The translations under genes were made by a program, and so were the position numbers. A stretch of 64,000 bases of DNA from assembly GCF_001457815.1 (NCBI RefSeq), contig NZ_LN898216.1, positions 1 to 64,000 on the forward strand. Reading direction: 5' to 3'. Positions 35,520-44,556 of this stretch are shown piece by piece (position 1 is the first letter of the stretch; each line of letters starts with the position of its first letter). The notes under the pieces were generated by a model that was given only the letters and a program-made list of their open reading frames with translations, was not told where the DNA came from and ran no database searches. Source of the stretch: Vitreoscilla massiliensis (GTDB lineage Bacteria; Pseudomonadota; Gammaproteobacteria; Burkholderiales; Neisseriaceae).

Positions 35520-35909
35520 ATGTCCTTAAATCGCATCGCCACCAAGCAAGAAGTGATTGCACGCATGACCCAAGGCACCGATGATGTTATCTCGGAGCAT
35601 GCCCAATTTGTGCGCACCGACAATGGTTATTGGGTGGCTTGGCACGAACAAACTGCCGCAGTCATCCATGAAGATGCCGCCGCCGACGAAGCGTGTTTTT
35701 GGGTGGAAGGTGTGGCCACACTGGACGAATTGTTGAACATGCTCACCAATGGTGATTTTGATGAAATCGAAGACTTTGATGGCGACGAGGCCGAATGGGA
35801 CGAGGTGGTGTTGGACTCTGATGTACACCATCATCATGAGCATGACCATGACCACGAGCACCATCACGACCATGATTGCGACCACCCTAACTGCGACCAT
35901 CACCACTGA
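35520..35909 (+). CDS. Small protein with a His/Asp-rich metal-binding tail
   Basis: This 129-residue protein is not recognised. The N-terminal part (1-100) is compact and acidic, with FVRTDNGYWVAWHEQTAAVI and WVEGVATLDELLNMLTNGDFDEIEDF. The last 28 residues are nearly all His, Asp and Glu with two Cys (from HHHHEHDHDHEH to the C-terminus), a composition typical of Ni, Zn or Co storage or delivery tails. It lies 9 bases before coaBC and could be cotranscribed with it. A metal role is inferred from composition only. Confidence 0.75.
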   Translation: MSLNRIATKQEVIARMTQGTDDVISEHAQFVRTDNGYWVAWHEQTAAVIHEDAAADEACFWVEGVATLDELLNMLTNGDFDEIEDFDGDEAEWDEVVLDSDVHHHHEHDHDHEHHHDHDCDHPNCDHHH

Positions 35910-35918
35910 CACTACGCC

Positions 35919-37103
35919 ATGAGCCCACACAAACACATCTTACTCGCCATCACCGGTGGCATCGCCGCTTACAAATCCTGTGAATTGGTGCGCTTATTGA
36001 AAAAAGCCGGCCACGAAGTGACCGTCGCCATGAGCCACAGCGCCACCGAATTCATCCATCCGAACACGTTCCAAGCCTTGAGCGGCAATCCAGTCTTGCT
36101 CGATACCCACGGCAGTTCCGGCGGCAACGGCATGGCCCACATCAACCTCACCCGTGAAGCCGATGTGATGTTGATTGCGCCCGCTTCGGCCAATACCATC
36201 GCCAAAATAGCCCACGGCATTGCCGACAACCTCATCAGCAATTTGGTCGCCGCGCGCACCTGCCCGTTGGTCATCGCGCCGGCAATGAATGTGCAAATGT
36301 GGTTCAATCCGGCCAATTTGCGCAATATCGCCCAGCTCAAAGACGATGGCGTGGTGATTTTGGAACCGGCGTCCGGCGAACAGGCTTGCGGCGAAATCGG
36401 CGTCGGGCGCATGTTGGAAGCGGCGCAATTGGCCGATTTATTGCCCGATGTGTGGGCGAGCAAATCGCTGTTTGGCATGAAGGTGATGATTACCACCGGT
36501 GCCACGTTTGAAGCGATAGACCCCGTGCGCGGCATCACCAATATTTCTTCAGGCCAAATGGGCATCGCCTTGGCGCGCGCTTGCCGCCGTGCTGGCGCTG
36601 AGGTCACCTTGATTCACGGCCAAGTACAGGTCGCCTTGCCCGATGGCATGGCGCACACGATTGCAGCCAGCAGCGCCGACGCCATGTACCGCGCCGTGCA
36701 CCAACACATCGCGGTGCAAGACGTGTTTATTTCGGTGGCAGCTGTAGCCGATTACAAGGTCAAAAACAGCAGCAACCAGAAAATCAAAAAACAAGTCGGC
36801 GTTGCGCCGGTGATTGAGTTAAGCGAAAACCCCGACATTTTGGCCAGCGTCAGCGCCTTGGACAATCCGCCGTTTTGCGTCGGTTTCGCCGCCGAAAGCC
36901 ATGATTTGCTCAACCATGCCCGCGCCAAACGCATACGCAAAAACGTGCCTTTGCTGGTGGCCAACTTGGTCGGCGAAGCCATGGGCAAGGCCACCAACCA
37001 CGTCACCCTCATCGACGATGAGGCCGAAACCGAATTGCCAGCCATGGGCAAAGACGAAGTCGCCACTGCCATCGTCAACCGTGTGGCCGAATTGATGCCG
37101 TAA
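35919..37103 (+). CDS. coaBC: Bifunctional phosphopantothenoylcysteine decarboxylase/synthetase
   Basis: This 394-residue flavoprotein joins cysteine to phosphopantothenate and then decarboxylates it, in CoA synthesis. The N-terminal CoaC domain has ITGGIAAYKSCELVRLLKKAG, the active-site His in NGMAHINLTREADV, and PAMNVQMW. The C-terminal CoaB domain begins near GMKVMITTGATFEAIDPVRGITNISSGQMG and has the CTP-site NPDIL and VGFAAES blocks. Length is typical. dut follows about 4 kb downstream rather than directly, unlike the common dfp-dut pair. Confidence 0.97.
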   Translation: MSPHKHILLAITGGIAAYKSCELVRLLKKAGHEVTVAMSHSATEFIHPNTFQALSGNPVLLDTHGSSGGNGMAHINLTREADVMLIAPASANTIAKIAHGIADNLISNLVAARTCPLVIAPAMNVQMWFNPANLRNIAQLKDDGVVILEPASGEQACGEIGVGRMLEAAQLADLLPDVWASKSLFGMKVMITTGATFEAIDPVRGITNISSGQMGIALARACRRAGAEVTLIHGQVQVALPDGMAHTIAASSADAMYRAVHQHIAVQDVFISVAAVADYKVKNSSNQKIKKQVGVAPVIELSENPDILASVSALDNPPFCVGFAAESHDLLNHARAKRIRKNVPLLVANLVGEAMGKATNHVTLIDDEAETELPAMGKDEVATAIVNRVAELMP

Positions 37104-37561
37104 TGCTTAAAGCGGCCTGTAAATACTGATTTGAGTGTTTACAGGCCGCTTATTCATGCTGGCACAACGTGTTCCACCCGCTGTTGCTAGCTGACGAAGT
37201 ACTGAGCAGCCATTAGGTGCATCAGCTCTGCACTACCAAGCCTGTTTAATGGCGGCACGGGCAGATGTGTACGGCCTGCTTGTATCCAGCAGAAGTTTAC
37301 AGGCTGCTTATCAACGATTGCTGTGGCAATATGGCAGAGTGTTGCAATACCTGTGTACAAATGCTGCATGTTAAACCGGCCCTTAACCCCAAGCGATGTG
37401 TGACGCACAAGGCTGCAACACGGTATTTCCATGCCCCATGCTGCCTGCTGAAACCCAGAAAAAATTTTCAGGCCGCATCTACCACCGTGACCATACTGTG
37501 ACACAACAACAGATTTCTTAAGCATCTGCCCCCTCCGATTCACTGTTGCAAGGACGTATTC
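37104..37561. other. Non-coding gap with intact and decayed DUS copies
   Basis: No gene is seen in these 458 bases. They contain the coaBC terminator hairpin, a one-mismatch DUS (TTTACAGGCTGCTT at 37296) and a GAA-type variant (TTTTCAGGCCGC at 37465). The right edge carries the ribosome binding site AAGGA of the next gene. Confidence 0.6.
37110..37151 (+). terminator. DUS-pair terminator after coaBC
   Basis: AAGCGGCCTGTAAA and TTTACAGGCCGCTT form a 14-bp stem with a 14-nt loop, 7 bases past the coaBC stop. Confidence 0.7.
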
Positions 37562-38032
37562 ATGCTGCGCGCTCTCATACCCTGTTTGTTGTTTTGTGCC
37601 TTGAGCGTGTTGCTGCTGGCACAAAAACACGCCGGCTTTATGCTGTATTTATTATTGCCCATCATGTTGGTGTATTTGCTGACAAGCGCGTGGCGCATTC
37701 GCAAGCAGCCGCAGCGCCTGCCAGAATTGCCGCTGAAAATGCTGTTGTGCCTGACCAGCATCAGCGCCATCGCCATGGTGCACATGCATTATCACCAACA
37801 AGCGCGTACTGAGGCCAATCGCGTGGTCACGGCCATCAGCGCTTACCATCAAAGCCACGGTGCTTATCCAGACAGCTTACAGGCCGCCAACATACACGTC
37901 GCACCTGCCGCGCGCATCTTCTATTCTTTGCGCGAGCAGCAGCCAAGCCTGTTCTATCCCACCACGTTTACGCCATTTGAAACCTACGACTACCAGTTCG
38001 ATACCCAACAATGGCAACACCGTGCCGATTAA
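37562..38032 (+). CDS. Membrane protein with a pseudopilin-like outer domain
   Basis: This 156-residue protein has two hydrophobic segments (about 5-22 and 28-45), a basic loop RIRKQPQR, and a third segment (about 58-75). An outside domain follows. Its start, QARTEANRVVTAISAYHQSHGAYPDSLQAA, has the look of type II pseudopilin proteins after their membrane helix. No prepilin cleavage motif is present. AAGGA upstream supports the start. A DUS at 37877-37887 is read as LQAA. The function is unknown. Confidence 0.65.
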   Translation: MLRALIPCLLFCALSVLLLAQKHAGFMLYLLLPIMLVYLLTSAWRIRKQPQRLPELPLKMLLCLTSISAIAMVHMHYHQQARTEANRVVTAISAYHQSHGAYPDSLQAANIHVAPAARIFYSLREQQPSLFYPTTFTPFETYDYQFDTQQWQHRAD

Positions 38033-38037
38033 ACACC

Positions 38038-38066
38038 AGCGGCCTGTAAACGATTTACAGGCCGCT
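38038..38066 (+). terminator. DUS-pair terminator
   Basis: AGCGGCCTGTAAA and TTTACAGGCCGCT form a 13-bp stem with a CGA loop, followed by TATT, 5 bases past the stop of the pseudopilin-like gene. Confidence 0.75.
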
Positions 38067-38232
38067 TATTGCATGCTGCGTGTCTTTATCTGTTTGACTG
38101 CTTGATGGTTTGACTGCTGCTTATGGCGGTTTGTCTGCCGCTCATCTCGCCCCATCCTTGCTGCACCTGCACCCCAAAACACGCTAAAATCAAGCCCATT
38201 ACCCACGCAGTCTACCCATAAAGAGAAATACC

Positions 38233-38616
38233 ATGTCAGAACAAGATTACCAAAATGGTTTAAAAGTACGCACCGAAGTGATGGGCGAGGCCTTTGTTGC
38301 ACGCGCACAGGCCAACACCACCGCATTGACCCAGCCCTTGCAAGATTGGATTAACGAACACGCTTGGGGCTCGACTTGGCAGCGCGACGGCGTACTTGAA
38401 CGCAAAACCCGTTCGCTGATTACGCTTGCCATGCTCACCGCCTTGAAATGCCCGACCGAACTGAAAGGCCACATCCGCGGTGCGCTTAACAATGGTTGCA
38501 GCGTCGCCGAAATCCAAGAAACCTTGCTGCACAGCTTGCCGTATTGCGGCGCCCCTGCCGCCCAAGAAGCTTTCCGCGCCGCGCAAGAAGTGTTGGCTGA
38601 ATTGGATTTGCTCTAA
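38233..38616 (+). CDS. Carboxymuconolactone decarboxylase family protein
   Basis: This 127-residue protein matches the CMD family (PcaC-like). The block WGSTWQRDGVLERKTRSLITLAMLTAL is followed by GHIRGALNNGCSVAEIQETLLHSLPYCGAPAAQEAF, which includes the conserved Glu, Cys and His region. PcaC acts in the protocatechuate branch of the beta-ketoadipate pathway, but no other genes of that pathway are adjacent. An aromatic-acid transporter fragment lies at the far right end. The precise substrate is open. Confidence 0.88.
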   Translation: MSEQDYQNGLKVRTEVMGEAFVARAQANTTALTQPLQDWINEHAWGSTWQRDGVLERKTRSLITLAMLTALKCPTELKGHIRGALNNGCSVAEIQETLLHSLPYCGAPAAQEAFRAAQEVLAELDLL

Positions 38617-38792
38617 ATACACCAGCTCACCCCATGCTTAAAGCCTGAACACAAGCCGATACAGGCACAAAGCAGCCGAACACTGCCAAAGTCGCGTTGA
38701 TCATTCTGGCTGTGTATGGCCAGCCATCAAGCGCTGCAATCGCTTTGTTTAACCCGTGCATCATGCCAGTTGACTGAGGAGAACATGAGCAC

Positions 38793-39554
38793 ATGGCCAA
38801 ACGCCCAGACACTTTTTCCAAGTCTTTCCCAAGTTTGACTGGATGGCAGCGCAACTTCGGCACCGCACACCAAAGTCAGACGTTGCAACGCATCGCCTGC
38901 ATGGTGTTGGCAGCCAGTGTCTTGGCGTGGTGTTATGCCATGTTGCGCTGTTTCAATCCTTTGACCACAGTGCTGAATGCCTTAGCACTCAGCCATGACA
39001 GCTTTGGCTGCAGTAACAAACAGCTGCAAACATGGTTGCAACAAGGTTTTGTGTGGCTGCAGTTGGCGGTGTGGGCATGGGGCTGGCGCTGGATGTGGCA
39101 ACGCAGCGTGCGCCACGCGCATCAAATCAAGTATTACACCCTGACCCAACAAGGCTATTTTGATCGCTTTGCCAGCATTATTGAAAAAACTTGGCTGCCG
39201 TGGCTGTGGTATGGAGCCTTGGGCATATTGATTTTGTTCATGTTGGCCAGCGCCTTGTTTGCCATCCAACCCAGTACACCCCCGTCACTGGCTACTGCGA
39301 CCGTGCATTTTGACCATGCCATGCTTCTCAGTCGAAGCTATTTCACTTGGCTGCCCGCACGATTGCTCTTGCTGGCATTGGCGTATTTCTACTGTAACCT
39401 GCTGCTCACTTTTTACCGCTACCGCCAACTGCAGCTGCACCGTTTAAACGATTTGGCCACGTTTAAAACCCATTATCGCGCCCATCAACAAGCGCAGGTC
39501 AGCAATCCTTCCCTATCCACTTACGTGTGCAGCAAGGCCAGATGGAAACGATGA
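38793..39554 (+). CDS. Hypothetical membrane protein
   Basis: This 253-residue protein has about four hydrophobic segments (about 33-53, 88-105, 138-158 and 180-205) and basic cytoplasmic ends. I do not recognise the family. The start is odd. GAGGAG is ideally placed for an ATG at 38785, but that frame ends after 17 codons (38838), while the long frame starts at 38793. Either the spacing of 11 is tolerated or the short frame is a coupled leader. Confidence 0.6.
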   Translation: MAKRPDTFSKSFPSLTGWQRNFGTAHQSQTLQRIACMVLAASVLAWCYAMLRCFNPLTTVLNALALSHDSFGCSNKQLQTWLQQGFVWLQLAVWAWGWRWMWQRSVRHAHQIKYYTLTQQGYFDRFASIIEKTWLPWLWYGALGILILFMLASALFAIQPSTPPSLATATVHFDHAMLLSRSYFTWLPARLLLLALAYFYCNLLLTFYRYRQLQLHRLNDLATFKTHYRAHQQAQVSNPSLSTYVCSKARWKR

Positions 39555-39603
39555 CAAGCACACGCATCAGTCGGTTTAAACCCAGCCATGTCCCACCATA
39601 CAA

Positions 39604-39637
39604 ACAAGCGGCCTGTAAACACTTACAGGCCGCTTGT
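39604..39637. terminator. Bidirectional DUS-pair terminator
   Basis: ACAAGCGGCCTGTAA and its complement form a 15-bp stem with an ACAC loop, between the two convergent genes ending at 39554 and 39650. Confidence 0.78.
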
Positions 39638-39649
39638 TAGACAGCTCGC

Positions 39650-40843
39650 TTATTCAACCACTGTACACGCCGTTGGCACATCGCGTTTGCGGATGGGGTT
39701 GGAACCTGAGGTGAACATTTCACACTGCCATAAGCCGGCGCTGTCGCGCACCAAGCGCATTTGCACATTGTGGTTGCTCAAGTCATGGCCCAAGACATAG
39801 CCCGCTCCGACCACATCGAATTCGGCTTCGATGGCGTCCAGTTTGGTCACACCATTGACATTCACATAACCGGCACCACTGGGATTGCTGATTTGTACCT
39901 TGCCGTTGTTGTGCAATACCTCATCTATCGGCGTTTTTAAGGCGCTCAGTTCTTCAAAAGCCTTATGGTATTGCGCTTTGGACACATAATTTTGGTACAT
40001 GGGCAAGGAAATGGCGGCCAATATCCCCATTAAGGGCACCGACAGCGTGCACACGCCGGCGAACAAACCGATGGCCGCCGCCATATTGGTGGTGCCACGC
40101 AAGATGCGCATCATGCGTGCCGGCTGTTTGGAATATTGGCGCACAATGGATTTCACCCGTTTTTGGGCAAATTTAAAATAATACTGGTTGGCTTTGAGCG
40201 GCATCCACACCACGCGCCACAATAGCCACAAGGCCACGACAGCCAAAGCACCAGCTCTCATCACCGCAGCCAACACTCCACCCAGCACCAACACCAACAG
40301 CGGTATGGACAAGGTCAACAAGGCCATGCCCCACATGCCACGGGCAGCAAACCAATAACTGCCACCGAGCAAGGCCGCCCAGTTATAGCGGCTTTTTTTG
40401 CCTGCTGCCAAGGCATCAAATTCGGTCAGATAATAATCGGCCTTGCTCTCGCCCACCAAAGCAGTGAACAATTCCTGCCCATCGGGCAAGGTTTGTGCCG
40501 CAGCGTTGGCTGCGCCTTGCTCTTGCACATGGGCATGCGGTTCTGCAGTGGGCGCAGGCGGTGGCTGTTGTATGCTGGCAGGTTTGGCCGTCATCACAGT
40601 AGGTGTGGTGTGGCGCGGGCTGATGTCCAGTGCCGGTATGGCTTCGTTTGCCAAATTGGCATCGCTGGCGCGCAATTGCGCATCGTAACGCGCACGCGTT
40701 GGCGCATCCAACAGCCACGCACTGGCTTTGTCCAACACTTCTGGATTGAAGTGTCCCAAGGCTTTTTGGGCGTCTATGGCAGCCTGTATGTCGGCGCTGC
40801 TGGCTTGCATGTCCAAACCCAGTAATTGATACAAATTGACCAT
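39650..40843 (-). CDS. J-like/membrane/pilin-like fusion protein
   Basis: This 397-residue protein appears to be built from three parts. Residues 1-58 (LYQLLGLDMQAS to ARYDAQLR) resemble a J-domain but lack the HPD tripeptide. A Pro/Ala/Gln linker (about 60-125) follows. Residues about 150-215 form a two- or three-helix membrane block (YNWAALLGGSYWFAARGMWGMA), like cytosol-facing DUF2628 types. The C-terminal part (about 255-397) looks like a type IV pilin: PLMGILAAISLPMYQNYVSKAQ, then a globular domain ending with a Cys pair (LWQCEMF and VPTACTVVE). The start at 40843 is set by AAGGGGAA upstream. The function is unknown. The domain reading is by eye. Confidence 0.7.
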   Translation of the reverse strand: MVNLYQLLGLDMQASSADIQAAIDAQKALGHFNPEVLDKASAWLLDAPTRARYDAQLRASDANLANEAIPALDISPRHTTPTVMTAKPASIQQPPPAPTAEPHAHVQEQGAANAAAQTLPDGQELFTALVGESKADYYLTEFDALAAGKKSRYNWAALLGGSYWFAARGMWGMALLTLSIPLLVLVLGGVLAAVMRAGALAVVALWLLWRVVWMPLKANQYYFKFAQKRVKSIVRQYSKQPARMMRILRGTTNMAAAIGLFAGVCTLSVPLMGILAAISLPMYQNYVSKAQYHKAFEELSALKTPIDEVLHNNGKVQISNPSGAGYVNVNGVTKLDAIEAEFDVVGAGYVLGHDLSNHNVQMRLVRDSAGLWQCEMFTSGSNPIRKRDVPTACTVVE

Positions 40844-41052
40844 GGCTTCCCCTTTTGTCAGGTCAGGTATTGAAGTATTCGCTCGCGGCTTCATTATTGG
40901 TGAAATTGCAAACTTTGTGAAGTTAACCATGCTTTTAGTTAAATGGCTTTTGCACAAACACAAACTTAAGGCGCTGCACCGCAATTGCATGAAGTTTGCC
41001 GGTGTTTAGCGTAAAATGGCGGCTTTATTTTTATTCTAAGACGAAAGCCGCT

Positions 41053-41508
41053 ATGTCTGACGCTCAAGTACAACTCAAAATCATCAACCCGCACATGGCG
41101 GAGCAATTGCCTGAATACGCCACCGCGGGCTCGGCCGGTTTGGACTTGCGTGCTGCCTTAGATGCGCCTTTGACTGTTGCGGCAGGACAAACCGTATTGA
41201 TTCCGACAGGTTTGGCCATGTATTTGGGCAATCCGCAGTTGGCAGCGATGATTTTGCCGCGCTCAGGTTTGGGCCACAAAAACGGCATCGTGCTTGGCAA
41301 TTTGGTCGGTTTGATTGATTCCGATTACCAAGGCGAATTGAAAGTGTCGTTGTGGAACCGCTCGCAAGACGATTTTGTGGTGGAACCGCTGGCGCGCATC
41401 GCCCAACTCATCATTGTACCGGTGGTACAAGCCCAGTTTGAAATCGTTGACGAATTTGTCGCCAGCGACCGCGGTGTAGGCGGATTTGGCTCTACAGGCC
41501 GCCATTAA
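41053..41508 (+). CDS. dut: dUTP diphosphatase
   Basis: This 151-residue trimeric enzyme hydrolyses dUTP to dUMP, keeping uracil out of DNA. The five motifs are visible: AGSAGLDLRAA, PRSGLG, GNLVGLIDSDYQGEL, RIAQLIIVP and the C-terminal RGVGGFGSTG. The start at 41053 gives the normal length. The C-terminal motif is encoded across a near-DUS (CTACAGGCCGCC at 41494-41505). Confidence 0.97.
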   Translation: MSDAQVQLKIINPHMAEQLPEYATAGSAGLDLRAALDAPLTVAAGQTVLIPTGLAMYLGNPQLAAMILPRSGLGHKNGIVLGNLVGLIDSDYQGELKVSLWNRSQDDFVVEPLARIAQLIIVPVVQAQFEIVDEFVASDRGVGGFGSTGRH

Positions 41509-41579
41509 GCGCTTGTAACTAGATTACTTAGTTTAATTTTCTACAGTAAAACCCTAATACTTATGGCATAGTGCATCAC

Positions 41580-42674
41580 ATGATTTGGCAAACACAACAA
41601 CTCCCACCCCATACCAAAGTCATCGTCGGTTTGTCCGGCGGTGTGGACTCCTCTGTTACTGCGGCTTTATTGAAGCAGCAAGGCCATCAGGTCAAGGGCG
41701 TGTTCATGCAGAACTGGGAAGACGACAACAACGATGAGTATTGCTCCATCAAGCAAGACTCGCTCGATGCGATGGCGGTGGCGGACATCTTGGACATAGA
41801 CATAGACATCGTCAATTTTGCCGGTGAGTACAAAGACCGCGTGTTTGCGTATTTCTTGCAGGAATACCAAGCCGGTCGCACTCCCAATCCGGATGTGTTG
41901 TGCAATGCCGAAATCAAATTCAAAAGCTTTTTGGATTATGCATTAGAACAAGGCGCAGAAGTGATGGCCACCGGCCATTACGCGCGCAAAGCGGTGGTCG
42001 ATGGCGTGCATTATCTGCTCAAAGGTTTGGATGGCAACAAAGACCAAAGCTATTTCTTATACCGTTTGAATCAATACCAATTGAGCAAATCCATTTTCCC
42101 ATTGGGCGATTTGGAAAAACCAGAAGTGCGCCGCATTGCTGCCGAAGTGGCTTTGCCCACTGCGGCCAAAAAAGACAGTACCGGCATTTGCTTTATTGGC
42201 GAGCGCCCGTTCCGTGAATTTTTGCAACAGTATTTGCCCACCAACAATGGCGTGATGCGCACCCCCGAAGGCAAGCAAGTGGGCGAACACGTCGGCCTGA
42301 TGTTTTACACCTTGGGTCAACGCAAAGGCTTGGGCATAGGCGGCCCAGGTGAGCCTTGGTTTGTCGCCGACAAAGACTTGGCGAAAAATGAATTAATCGT
42401 GGTGCAAGGGCATGACCATCCTTTGTTGAAATCACGCTCTTTGACCATGCACGACTTGAGTTTTACCCTACCGACACGCCCACTTGAAGGCGAGTACACG
42501 TGTAAAACACGTTACCGCATGCAAGATGCGCTGTGTGAATTGCGCTATATTGATGACAATAACATCGAGTTGCGTTTTAAAGAACCACAATGGGCAGTGA
42601 CACCGGGACAATCTGCGGTGCTGTACGATGGCGATGTGTGTTTGGGTGGTGGCATCATCACCAGCCGCGCTTAA
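41580..42674 (+). CDS. mnmA: tRNA 2-thiouridine synthase
   Basis: This 364-residue enzyme thiolates U34 of tRNA-Glu, -Gln and -Lys. The PP-loop GLSGGVDSSV is near residue 17, the first catalytic Cys is in NPDVLCNAEIKF and the second in DSTGICFIGERPF. ATG at 41580 is preferred over GTG at 41571. Length is typical. It follows dut by 71 bases and precedes fadD by 47. Confidence 0.96.
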   Translation: MIWQTQQLPPHTKVIVGLSGGVDSSVTAALLKQQGHQVKGVFMQNWEDDNNDEYCSIKQDSLDAMAVADILDIDIDIVNFAGEYKDRVFAYFLQEYQAGRTPNPDVLCNAEIKFKSFLDYALEQGAEVMATGHYARKAVVDGVHYLLKGLDGNKDQSYFLYRLNQYQLSKSIFPLGDLEKPEVRRIAAEVALPTAAKKDSTGICFIGERPFREFLQQYLPTNNGVMRTPEGKQVGEHVGLMFYTLGQRKGLGIGGPGEPWFVADKDLAKNELIVVQGHDHPLLKSRSLTMHDLSFTLPTRPLEGEYTCKTRYRMQDALCELRYIDDNNIELRFKEPQWAVTPGQSAVLYDGDVCLGGGIITSRA

Positions 42675-42721
42675 ACGCCGTTACTGCCTCAAAAAAATCA
42701 ATAATTTTTAGGAGAGACGCT

Positions 42722-44401
42722 ATGGAAAAAATTTGGTTATCACACTACGATGAAGGCGTGCCTGAGTACGCCGATGTTACCGCTTATTCTTCCATCAGCG
42801 CCGTGTTCAATGAAAGCGCCGCCCAATACGGGCAGCGCCCAGCGTTTACCAATATGGGAAAAACGCTGACTTATGCCGAAACCAAACAATACGTCGACCA
42901 ATTTTCCGCCTATTTGCAAAATGTGTTGAAACTGCCCAAGGGCGAACGCATCGCCATCATGATGCCGAATGTGTTGCAATACCCGGTTGCCGTGTTTGGT
43001 GCTTTACAGGCCGGTTATGTGGTAGCGAACGTCAATCCTTTGTATACCCCGCGTGAATTGGAACACCAATTGGTCGATTGTGGTGCCACCACCATCGTGG
43101 TATTGGAAAACTTCGCCAATACCTTGGGTTTGGTATTGAAAAACACACCGGTGAAAAACGTCATCATCGCCAACATCGGCGAGATGCTCGGCGGCGTCAA
43201 AGGCATGTTGGTGAATTTTGTGCTGCGCCATGTCAAAAAAATGATTCCGGCTTACAACATCCCCAATACCATCGCTTTTAAAGACGCGTTGGCGCAAGGC
43301 AAGAACCACCCTTTCCACCCAGTTGAGCTGACCTTAGAAGACATCGCCTTCTTGCAATACACCGGCGGTACCACTGGTGTGGCCAAAGGCGCGATTTTGA
43401 CCCACGGCAACATCGTTGCCAATATGCAGCAAGCCGGCGCTTGGATTAAGGCCAAACTCACCCGCGATGGCGAAATCATCCTCACCGCCTTGCCGCTGTA
43501 CCACATCTTCTGCTTGACCGTGAACCTGATGATCTTCACCAAAATCGGTGCACACAATATTTTGGTGACCAACCCGCGCGACATTCCGGCCTTGGTCAAA
43601 GAAATCGCCAAATACCGCGTGACCGTGATTACCGCAGTGAATACCTTGTTCAATGCCTTGGTAAACAATGCCGATTTTGCCAACGTCGACTTTTCCAATC
43701 TGAAAATATCGGTCGGAGGCGGCATGGCAGTGCAAAAAGCCGTGGCCGACAAATGGCAAAAAATCACCAAACAACCGATTATTGAAGCCTATGGTTTGAC
43801 CGAAACCAGCCCGGGCGTGTGCGTCAATCCACTGTCGTCGACCTCGTATTCAGGCAACATCGGCTTGCCGATTTCCAATACCGAAATCGACGTGCGCGAT
43901 GGTGAAGGCAAATCGGTCGGCATAGGCGAAGTCGGCGAATTGTTTGTGCGCGGCCCGCAAGTGATGCGCGGCTATTGGAACATGCCCGAAGAAACCAAAA
44001 AAGTGTTGGGCGACGACGGTTTCTTGTCCACCGGCGATGTGGTGGTGGTGAACGAGCAAGGCTTTGTCAAAATCGTCGACCGCAAAAAAGACATGATTGT
44101 GGTGTCTGGCTTCAATGTCTATCCGAATGAAATTGAAGACGTGGTTGCCGGCCATCCAGGTGTATTGGAAGTGGCATGTGTTGGTGTACCAAGTGAAAAA
44201 ACCGGTGAAGCCATCCGTTTGTTTGTGGTGAAAAAAGACCCTAACCTGACCAAAGAAGACATCATCGCCTTTTGCCGTGAAAATCTCACTGGCTACAAAG
44301 TGCCGAAAGACATCGTCTTCAAAAACGAATTGCCCAAATCCAATGTCGGCAAAATTCTGCGCCGCGAATTGAAAGACGCGCCCGCCACCGATCACGCTTA
44401 A
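42722..44401 (+). CDS. fadD: Long-chain fatty acid--CoA ligase
   Basis: This 559-residue adenylate-forming enzyme activates fatty acids with ATP and CoA. The P-loop YTGGTTGVAKGAILTHGN, the A5 motif EAYGLTETSP, the A7 motif FLSTGDVVVVNEQG, and the catalytic Lys in SNVGKILRRELK are all visible. AGGAGA upstream fixes the start at 42722. A DUS-like TTTACAGGCCGG near residue 97 is read as LQAGY. Confidence 0.94.
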   Translation: MEKIWLSHYDEGVPEYADVTAYSSISAVFNESAAQYGQRPAFTNMGKTLTYAETKQYVDQFSAYLQNVLKLPKGERIAIMMPNVLQYPVAVFGALQAGYVVANVNPLYTPRELEHQLVDCGATTIVVLENFANTLGLVLKNTPVKNVIIANIGEMLGGVKGMLVNFVLRHVKKMIPAYNIPNTIAFKDALAQGKNHPFHPVELTLEDIAFLQYTGGTTGVAKGAILTHGNIVANMQQAGAWIKAKLTRDGEIILTALPLYHIFCLTVNLMIFTKIGAHNILVTNPRDIPALVKEIAKYRVTVITAVNTLFNALVNNADFANVDFSNLKISVGGGMAVQKAVADKWQKITKQPIIEAYGLTETSPGVCVNPLSSTSYSGNIGLPISNTEIDVRDGEGKSVGIGEVGELFVRGPQVMRGYWNMPEETKKVLGDDGFLSTGDVVVVNEQGFVKIVDRKKDMIVVSGFNVYPNEIEDVVAGHPGVLEVACVGVPSEKTGEAIRLFVVKKDPNLTKEDIIAFCRENLTGYKVPKDIVFKNELPKSNVGKILRRELKDAPATDHA

Positions 44402-44424
44402 TCAATGTTGACTGCTGACGTGTT

Positions 44425-44451
44425 TTACAGGCCGCTTGATGCGGCCTGTAA
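44425..44451 (+). terminator. Outward-facing DUS pair after fadD
   Basis: TTACAGGCCGC and GCGGCCTGTAA pair as an 11-bp stem with a 5-nt loop, 24 bases past the fadD stop. Confidence 0.65.
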
Positions 44452-44543
44452 GCCATTGATGCCAAATTATTTCATCTAATTGGCATTAATTGATTGCAAT
44501 TACACAGCAGACGCCATAAGTAAAAAACCAAGCTCAGCAAGGC

Positions 44544-44556
44544 TTACAGGCCGCTT
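44544..44556 (-). repeat. Single DUS
   Basis: TTACAGGCCGCTT is an unpaired copy in the leader region of the MFS exporter gene. Flanking AGCAAG and CTTGCT could extend it into a weak hairpin. Confidence 0.6.
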
